Source: DATKYV01 sp035528275
GTDB taxonomy: Bacteria; Acidobacteriota; Terriglobia; UBA7540
Direction of reading: 5' to 3'
DNA: 12,907 bases
Assembly: GCA_035528275.1 (NCBI GenBank)
Contig: DATKYV010000359.1
Location: 1 to 12,907, forward strand
The notes beneath the pieces are model-generated. The model was not told the DNA's origin. It searched no databases and saw only the letters and a program-made list of their open reading frames with translations. Numbering within the stretch: position 1 is the first letter of the stretch; every line of letters starts with the position of its first letter. The translations under genes and the position numbers were made by a program. Positions 8,036 to 12,907 of this stretch are shown one piece after another.

Positions 8036-8084
8036 CCTGTCCCCTGTAACCTGTCCCCTGTCCCCTGTAACCTGTAACCTGACT
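8036..8084. repeat. 7-bp tandem repeat CCTGT(CC/AA)
   Basis: Seven heptamers in register: CCTGTCC, CCTGTAA, CCTGTCC, CCTGTCC, CCTGTAA, CCTGTAA, CCTGACT, with a further degenerate unit CCTGCGC to 8091. Only the last two positions vary until the end. On the minus strand it translates to VTGDRGQVTGDR, a low-complexity peptide pattern, not a protein domain. Confidence 0.85.
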
Positions 8085-8091
8085 CCTGCGC

Positions 8092-8206
8092 GGGCTTCGA
8101 TCACTTCGTCAATTTCGGCCCTCAGGGGGACGGTTTCCTTCAGGGCGACGACGACGCGCTTAAAGCCGACGAGCACGCCCGATCCTGAGGCCCGCGACGA
8201 GTGCAC
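8092..8206 (-). other. Possible coding remnant, unidentified
   Basis: The minus strand can be read as GVLVGFKRVVVALKETVPL followed by RAEIDEVIEARAG, which looks more protein-like (amphipathic, balanced) than the surrounding repeats, and then runs straight into the heptamer tract. I do not recognise the family. It could be the tail of a lost gene truncated by the repeat, or a chance open frame in GC-rich DNA. Confidence 0.25.
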
Positions 8207-8252
8207 GATTGAACCAGCCCACGGCAGGGAGAGCGTTCGCCGTGGAAATCCG

Positions 8253-8352
8253 CTAGTACTTGGTGACTTAAATCCGCGTAGCTTCCTGGGAACGCAAGTG
8301 TCTAATTTTCATTAACTTCGATTTGACGCGAAACCATGTCACTAAGTACTAG
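8253..8352. repeat. 100-bp element bounded by 15-bp inverted repeats (MITE-like or hairpin)
   Basis: CTAGTACTTGGTGAC at 8253-8267 pairs with GTCACTAAGTACTAG at 8338-8352 (14 of 15 complementary). Beyond a 7-base unmatched stretch the pairing resumes with CGCGT (8275-8279) against ACGCG (8326-8330). The interior has no coding content. It sits about 110 bases upstream of the hsdR start. Confidence 0.55.
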
Positions 8353-8464
8353 TGCACCCGCCTCCTTCTTGCTCTCCACATTCCATTGTGGTAACTATCA
8401 CTCGCGAAAGATTGCCCAAGATTACCGATGCGGGGTGGTGGCAATCCGCCTTAGACGTGGTCCG

Positions 8465-10870
8465 ATGGCGAATTATCCAGAAGCATTTTCTCGGGTGCTG
8501 ATCGATCAAGCCCTCCGCGAGAGCGGCTGGGATTTGCTTGACTCACATCAAGTCCGCTTCGAGCTGCACGGACACGGCGGCCGTGCTGATTATGTTCTAA
8601 GCGGACAGCACGGCCCGATCTGCGTCCTTGAAGCCAAGCGGGAGGACGTGGACCCCTACGACGCCAAGGAATAGGCTCGCGGTTACGCCGAAAACCTTCG
8701 TGCCCCGTTCATTATTCTGTCGAATGGCCGGGAGCATTGGTTTTGGAACTACCAGCGTGCCGACCAGCAGGACGCCTATCGCATCGAGCGCTTACCTTCC
8801 CCACGGGACGTCGACCGGCTGCGCCTGAAGAATCTCCAGCCTCCCCGGCCCCTGATGACGGAAGTCATCGGCCCCAACTACCTCAGGCCGTTCAAACAGG
8901 ATGTCAGGCTGCGTGGATACCAGATTAACGCCATCGACGAAATCTCGAGGCAGTTTGACCAGGAGGGAAAGCGCAAGTTCCTTCTCGAAATGGCCACGGG
9001 AACCGGCAAAACACTTTTGTGCGCCGCGCTCATCCGCCGCTTTCTGATCACTCGCAATGCCGAACGCGTGCTCTTCATCGTAGACCGCATCGAATTGGCC
9101 AAACAGACGATGGAAGATTTCAACGTCATCCTGCGGGAATTCAGCCCGGTCGTCTTCAAGACGGCTCGGCGGCATCCCACGGAGTTGCTGGGTTCATGCG
9201 TGGTCGTAGCCACGCTCCAATCCCTGATGGTGGATCGCCGCTACCGCGAGGAATTTACCCCCTTCCATTTCGACCTGGTCATCAACGACGAAGCTCACCG
9301 CTCGATTTATGGTGATGCGCGCGAAGTCGTGCATTTTTTCCAGGCCACGCGCGCAGGACTCACCGCCACGCCCAAAGCCTATTTGAAGAACATCGACGTT
9401 CAGCGCCTCGGCCGCGAGAACCCCAAGGCCCTGGAAGCCCGCGAACTCCGCGACACTTACCGCTATTTCGGTTGCGAGCCGGGCTTTCCGACCTTCCGGT
9501 ACGACATCGTGGACGCTGTCAAGGACCCTGAAGGCCCCTTCCTATGTATGCCCCAGATTTACGACATCCGGTCGGACATCACCACCCAAGCTCTCGACGA
9601 AAACGGCTGGGCTGTTGTGATCAGCGAGCAGGAAGAGAACTACAAAATTCAAGACTTGGAGCGCAGGATCTTTACGCCGGAACGCAACCGGGTCATGTGC
9701 GATGCGTTCCTCAAACATGCCCAGCGCGACCCGTCCGGTCAGATTGGGAAGTCCATCATTTTCGCCGTCAACCAAGCTCACGCCACAAACCTCACCATAA
9801 TACTCAACGCCATGCAGCCTGGGTTGGCCGTCACCATAACCTCGCGTATCCCCGACGCCTCGAGCATCTCCAAGGAATTTCGTGATGGCCGGCGCACCGA
9901 ACGCGTCGCAGTCTCGGTGGACATGCTCTCCACCGGCTACAATTGCCGCGACCTGCTCAATGTCGTCCTGATGCGCCCCATCTTTTCGCCTACCGAATAC
10001 ATCCAGATCAAAGGGAGGGGGACGCGGCGCTTCACCTTCCGCGTCGGCAACACTGAATATCAGAAGCCATGGTTCTCCCTGCTCGACTTCTGTGCCGTCG
10101 CCTAGTACTTCGAAGAGAAGTACGACTTCTCCGAACCCCTCAAACTCCCCCGGCCCAAAACCAAGCTCGAAGCTGAGGCCGGAGAAGAAACTGAGGGCGG
10201 TGGCACCGGCGTCTCGCCCGTGGAGGTCGCAGGCGGAGAGGGTGCCGAGGCTGGTGGCGGCAAGCCCCCAATCCCCATCTGGACCGGCAGTGATATCATC
10301 GTCTCGGAAGAAATCCGCATTGTCGGCCCCAACGGCGAGAAGGTCGACGTGATGACCTTCCGCGGCTCCTTCGAGCGCGACATCAAGGACTTTGACCGCC
10401 AAGACGAAGAATTCCACGAGGCCGTCGAAACCGAAGACGATGACTCTATCGAGATCATCATGGGTGAGCGCTTTTTCCACAAGCCCGAGATGTTTTACTC
10501 CCCGGACAAGTTGGTGCTCTCCTATGGAGTCCCTGCGCCCACACCCACCTTTGTCTATGGGGCCTTGGGGAAGAAGCCCTTACCCACCAAGGATCAGGTT
10601 GTGGCTGACACGGTGGATTCCATCGCCGCCCGCTTCAACCTGCGCTACAACGAGCAGAAATGGCTGAATGCCACCGCGCAACTTATTGCCGATGACCCCC
10701 AGTCGCTCAAGCGCTTTGTGGGGGGCGATATGAGGGTTTTTGACTCCAGCCGGTTCAACCAACTGGGAGGACTCGCGGCCCTCGTCCAGTTCGCTGATCA
10801 CGAAGCCGTATTCGAGGCTCTTCGTCAATCGACGCTTGTGCGGCAATCTCTCTTGGCGAGTGGGTCATAG
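8465..10870 (+). pseudogene. hsdR: Type I restriction enzyme R subunit (nuclease-translocase) with two in-frame TAG codons
   Basis: If the two TAGs were sense codons this would be a single 801-residue HsdR, which cuts DNA after ATP-driven translocation in complex with HsdM and HsdS. Start ATG 8465 gives the normal N-terminus (YPEAFSRVLIDQALRESGW). The PD-(D/E)xK nuclease core is visible as D42 in GRADYV and E56-A-K58. Codon 70 is TAG (8672-8674), where the family has Q of QxxxY (KE[Q]ARGYAENL). The helicase part then continues in the same frame: Walker A ATGTGKT (177-183), DEAH (275-278), GLTATP (298-303), motif VI-like QIKGRGTRR (514-522). Codon 547 is TAG (10103-10105) in LLDFCAVA[x]YFEEKYDF. 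The C-terminal EcoEI-type region follows to TAG 10868-10870. A helicase-only piece could start at ATG 8855. A half REP is embedded at 10200. Confidence 0.85.
10200..10222 (+). repeat. Half REP remnant inside hsdR
   Basis: GTGGCACCGGCGTCTCGCCC followed by GTG matches the left half of the REP at 12109 with a single mismatch. It forms one hairpin arm pair (CACCGGCG / CGCCCGTG, one mismatch). In the hsdR frame it encodes GTGVSPV, the same heptapeptide as the REP inside hsdM, and sits in a Gly/Glu-rich linker. The second hairpin is absent. Confidence 0.7.
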
Positions 10871-10875
10871 TCAAC

Positions 10876-10927
10876 GTGGCACGGGCTTCCAGCCCGTGGC
10901 TGATCATGGGCAGGATGCCCATGCCAC
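10876..10927 (+). repeat. REP element copy A, between hsdR and hsdM
   Basis: 52 bases bounded by GTGGCA and TGCCAC. Two hairpins stand side by side: CACGGGCT-TCC-AGCCCGTG and CATGGGCA-GGA-TGCCCATG, each with a perfect 8-base stem and 3-base loop. It begins 5 bases after the hsdR stop and ends 13 bases before the hsdM ATG. Confidence 0.92.
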
Positions 10928-10940
10928 ATCATTAAACGTC

Positions 10941-12907
10941 ATGGCCAGTCAACAGACGAAATCGAATGGTTCGAACTTCCACTCTTCCGGCCTGCGCCAG
11001 AAGGTGGACCAGCTCATGGATATTCTCTGGGCGGGCGGGGTCAATAACCCCATGGATTCCATAGAGCAGCTTTCCTATCTGATCTTTTTGCGCCTGCTCA
11101 CCGAGAAAGACGAATTGCTGGCGAAGCTCGACCGCAAGAAATACCAGCGGATTTTCTCCGGAAAGGGGGCGCGCTATGGCTGGGGCAACTTCGTCACGCT
11201 CACCGGCGACCAGCTTTTTGACGCTATCCGTTCGGCCATCGAAAGCCTCCACGAATTGCCGGGCCTTTCCGAGACTGGCAGGCTCCTATTCAACCGCGCC
11301 ACGCTTAAGATTTACGACCGGCCCACACTCCGCGCCGCCATCCAAACCATTCACGAATTGGATTTGAACCCCCGCGACGGCCAGGACATCAAGGGCGACA
11401 TGTATGAGTACTTGCTCAGCAAAATCGCCATGTCCGGCACCAACGGCCAGTTCCGCACGCCTCGGCACATCATCGCCATGATGGTGGCCATGGTAGACCC
11501 CAAGCCCGGCCTGCGGATTTGCGACCCGGCTTGTGGCACGGCGGGTTTTTTGATTGCAAGCTTTAACTACATCCTTGCAAAATATCAGGGCACCGGCAGG
11601 AAGAATTACCCCGGAGGGACTCTTACTGAGCCTCAATGGAAGTTCATGGAAGAACAGGCCTTCACCGGCTACGACAACGACGCCAACATGGTGAAGATCG
11701 CCATTTTGAATCTCTATCTTCACCGCCTGGAGAAGGCCAACATCGAGTTTCACAATCCCTTGACTACGGGCAAGGGGAGCCCTTACCCCGGTCTGACGTT
11801 TGACGTCATCCTGGCCAATCCGCCCTTCGCGGGAAAGATTCAGGAAGACAGCATCCTCACGGATATCAACTTGAAGACTCGCGACACCGAATTGCTGTTT
11901 CTCAAATGGTTCATCGATCATCTCGCGCCGGGCGGAAGAGGGGGCGTGATTGTGCCGAACGGCGTCCTGTTCGGCTCTACCAAGGCCGCCCGCAAGGTCC
12001 GCGAACTTTTGCTCACGGAGTGCGAATTGCAGGCCGTGGTCAGCCTGCCTTCCGGCGTGTTCAAACCTTACTCGGGCGTGGGCACCGCCACCCTCATCTT
12101 TGAGAAACGTGGCACGGGCGTCTCGCCCGTGATGAAACATGGCCAGGATGGCCATGCCACCTTTGGTGGCACGGGCTTGCAGCCCGTGAAAGACCATGGC
12201 CAAGATGACCATGCCACCTTGAAGATCCGCCACGGCGCCTACTTACCCCACTGGACGCGGGAAGACGCCATTTACGCGGTCACTTTCCGTCTCACTGATT
12301 CGCTGCCGAAGTCTGTGGTGGAGTCCTGGAATTTCGAGCGGCAAGATATTAAGCGGACAGCCCGGCAAATGAAGCGTCTACTGACCAAGGCTGAGGAAAA
12401 GCGGCTGGCCAAGCTGTTCTCCGATAAAGTTGAGAAGTACCTCGACGAGTGCGAAGGCCAATGCTGGATGCGGAGGGATGATATCGCCGGCATCGTCGCT
12501 GGCGCATTGAAGCATTTCGACGGGGAACGGTATCGGCTGGTCGCCTGGTGCGTCATGCCCAATCATGTGCACGTCGTTGTTCAGCCTTTGCCGGGGTACA
12601 AGCTTCCTGACATTCTACAAAGCTGGAAATCCTTTTCTTCCAAGGAAGCGAACCGCATGATTGGGAGGACCGGTGGATTCTGGCAGCCGGAGTACTACGA
12701 CCATCTGATTCGGAATGAGGAGGATTTGGCTCGTCAGATCGAGTATGTCCTGACGAATCCTGCCGCAGCAGGCCTTGAGAATTGGAAATGGGTTGGCCGT
12801 GGAAGTGGCACGGACGTCCCGTCCGTGAAGAGTGGTTCCGACGTCCCGTCCGTGACCACTCATGGCCAAGATGGCCATGCTACGGAGTTTGTGTGGTTCT
12901 ACGACCT
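10941..12907 (+). CDS. hsdM: Type I DNA adenine methyltransferase M subunit, interrupted in frame by a REP-RAYT element; 3' end beyond window
   Basis: HsdM methylates adenine (N6) using SAM within the HsdM2S or R2M2S complex. ATG 10941 starts a normal HsdM N-terminal helical domain (LRQKVDQLMDILWAGG, SYLIFLRLL). Next come GQFRTPRHIIAMMV, the SAM motif DPACGTAGFL (residues 195-204) and the catalytic N-P-P-F (293-296). Normal sequence runs to TLIFEK (K389, base 12107). There a REP-REP-RAYT-REP insertion of about 775 bases begins, and hsdM-like sequence resumes as EFVWFYDL from codon 649 (12885), the motif that normally follows within a few residues. No stop codon occurs in 655 codons, so one chimeric frame persists to the window edge. 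All catalytic motifs lie before the insertion, but late-domain contacts to HsdS would be displaced. No good ribosome-binding site is seen; REP A occupies the spacer. Whether the protein is made is unknown. Confidence 0.9.
   Translation, partial: MASQQTKSNGSNFHSSGLRQKVDQLMDILWAGGVNNPMDSIEQLSYLIFLRLLTEKDELLAKLDRKKYQRIFSGKGARYGWGNFVTLTGDQLFDAIRSAIESLHELPGLSETGRLLFNRATLKIYDRPTLRAAIQTIHELDLNPRDGQDIKGDMYEYLLSKIAMSGTNGQFRTPRHIIAMMVAMVDPKPGLRICDPACGTAGFLIASFNYILAKYQGTGRKNYPGGTLTEPQWKFMEEQAFTGYDNDANMVKIAILNLYLHRLEKANIEFHNPLTTGKGSPYPGLTFDVILANPPFAGKIQEDSILTDINLKTRDTELLFLKWFIDHLAPGGRGGVIVPNGVLFGSTKAARKVRELLLTECELQAVVSLPSGVFKPYSGVGTATLIFEKRGTGVSPVMKHGQDGHATFGGTGLQPVKDHGQDDHATLKIRHGAYLPHWTREDAIYAVTFRLTDSLPKSVVESWNFERQDIKRTARQMKRLLTKAEEKRLAKLFSDKVEKYLDECEGQCWMRRDDIAGIVAGALKHFDGERYRLVAWCVMPNHVHVVVQPLPGYKLPDILQSWKSFSSKEANRMIGRTGGFWQPEYYDHLIRNEEDLARQIEYVLTNPAAAGLENWKWVGRGSGTDVPSVKSGSDVPSVTTHGQDGHATEFVWFYD
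12109..12160 (+). repeat. REP element copy B
   Basis: GTGGCA ... TGCCAC ends, hairpins CACGGGCG-TCT-CGCCCGTG and CATGGCCA-GGA-TGGCCATG, both with perfect 8-base stems. In the hsdM frame it reads GTGVSPVMKHGQDGHAT. Confidence 0.9.
12166..12217 (+). repeat. REP element copy C
   Basis: Directly repeated after 5 bases. Hairpins CACGGGCT-TGC-AGCCCGTG (perfect) and CATGGCCA-AGA-TGACCATG (one mismatch). Reads GTGLQPVKDHGQDDHAT in the hsdM frame. Confidence 0.9.
12219..12804 (+). CDS. REP-associated tyrosine transposase (RAYT, HUH/Y1 family), fused in frame with hsdM
   Basis: Single-strand DNA endonuclease family related to IS200/IS605 TnpA, linked to REP spread. Motifs: RHGAYLPHWTRED start region, helical linker (about residues 40-90 from TTG 12219), then the core YRLVAWCVMPNHVHVVVQPL with HUH-type H-V-H (His116 and His118 from TTG; residues 542 and 544 of the fusion), SWKSFSSKEANRM, FWQPEYYDHLIRNEEDLARQ and EYVLTNPAAAGL, whose Tyr (about 176) is the likely nucleophile. 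About 195 residues, normal for the family. TTG 12219 directly after REP C is a possible own start; no ATG is well placed. It has no stop of its own: the frame continues after WKWVGRG into REP D and then into hsdM. All key residues are present, so it may be active if expressed. Confidence 0.87.
12805..12883 (+). repeat. Expanded REP copy D with an extra hairpin
   Basis: Starts GTGGCA and ends TGCTAC. First hairpin CACGGACG-TCC-CGTCCGTG, last hairpin CATGGCCA-AGA-TGGCCATG, both perfect. Between them is an added second copy of GACGTCCCGTCCGTG bracketed by AGTGGT / ACCACT. 79 bases instead of 52. Confidence 0.85.

Larger units (their letters stand above)
7922..8464. other. Divergent intergenic region between oxidoreductase and hsdR
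   Basis: No intact gene is supported in these 543 bases. Contents: the oxidoreductase ribosome-binding site (7930-7935), a short palindrome CACGA-AATA-TCGTG (7996-8009), a 7-bp tandem repeat (8036-8084), a possible coding remnant on the minus strand (8092-8206), and an inverted-repeat element (8253-8352). Frames running into hsdR from upstream of 8465 show no family sequence. Promoters for both divergent genes should lie here, but none stands out clearly. Confidence 0.55.
12109..12883 (+). mobile_element. REP-RAYT element inserted in hsdM
   Basis: Composite element: two direct 52-base REPs (12109-12160, 12166-12217), a RAYT transposase gene (about 12219-12804) and an expanded REP (12805-12883), all in the same orientation. 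Outer ends are GTGGCA on the left and TGCTAC (one base off TGCCAC) on the right. Hsd sequence TLIFEK precedes it and EFVWFYDL follows. The exact junctions cannot be fixed because the span as drawn is 775 bases, not a multiple of three, so a few flanking bases must have been gained or lost. No target-site duplication is obvious. Confidence 0.8.

Noticed and set aside
9542..10480. Minus-strand open frame of 312 codons opposite hsdR
   Set aside because: Antisense of well-conserved HsdR sequence; no recognisable motifs and no start signal.
10876..10927. Rho-independent terminator after hsdR
   Set aside because: Strong hairpins but no following T-run, and the same structure recurs as the REP family inside coding sequence.
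11286..12233. Minus-strand open frame of 315 codons opposite hsdM with HGRDARAT near its start
   Set aside because: The HGRDARAT peptide is the reverse reading of the REP hairpins; the rest is antisense of HsdM catalytic sequence.
1..12907. Stop-codon reassignment (TAG or TAA as sense) as the explanation for in-frame stops
   Set aside because: TAA, TAG and TGA are all used as terminal stops by genes in the window and all three also appear as interruptions, so no single reassignment fits. Suppression at single sites is not excluded.

Overview
The window is GC-rich bacterial chromosome, most likely from a metagenome. The lineage cannot be fixed from sequence alone. A Planctomycetota/PVC-like or Acidobacteriota-like bacterium is my best inference. 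The reasons are a Tat-exported Gfo/Idh/MocA oxidoreductase, a ClC with a GPEDP gate region, and paired-hairpin REP sequences whose translation reads GTGVSPV...HGQDGHAT, a peptide often seen in those groups.

Layout. (1) 1-4756, plus strand: the 3' part of a ClC chloride channel/antiporter gene, then a second ClC gene with a C-terminal CBS pair that is interrupted by a stop codon and a frameshift, then a DUF389 membrane protein with a long soluble tail. (2) 4757-5101: a convergent intergenic region filled by 7-bp-period degenerate repeats. (3) 5102-7921, minus strand: a two-CBS-domain protein, a hicB antitoxin gene followed by a broken hicA toxin gene, and a Tat-signal Gfo/Idh/MocA oxidoreductase. 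(4) 7922-8464: a divergent intergenic region with another 7-bp tandem repeat and a 100-bp inverted-repeat element. (5) 8465-end, plus strand: a type I restriction-modification locus, hsdR then hsdM. No hsdS is seen inside the window.

The most interesting part is the type I locus. A family of 52-bp REP elements, each two adjacent hairpins enclosed by GTGGCA/TGCCAC ends, has entered it at least five times: a half copy inside the hsdR coding sequence, one copy between hsdR and hsdM, and three copies flanking a REP-associated tyrosine transposase (RAYT, HUH/Y1 family) inserted inside hsdM. The hsdM frame runs through REP, REP, RAYT and REP without a stop codon and returns to genuine hsdM sequence (EFVWFYDL) at the window edge. 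The result is a continuous methyltransferase-RAYT-methyltransferase reading frame. hsdR carries two in-frame TAG codons, one exactly at the Gln of the nuclease QxxxY motif.

Broken genes are frequent: ClC-2 has TAA plus a one-base loss in a C run, hicA has TGA plus a frameshift, and hsdR has two TAGs. All three stop codons also end intact-looking genes here, so simple stop-codon reassignment is unlikely. Real decay or sequencing/assembly error are the main alternatives.
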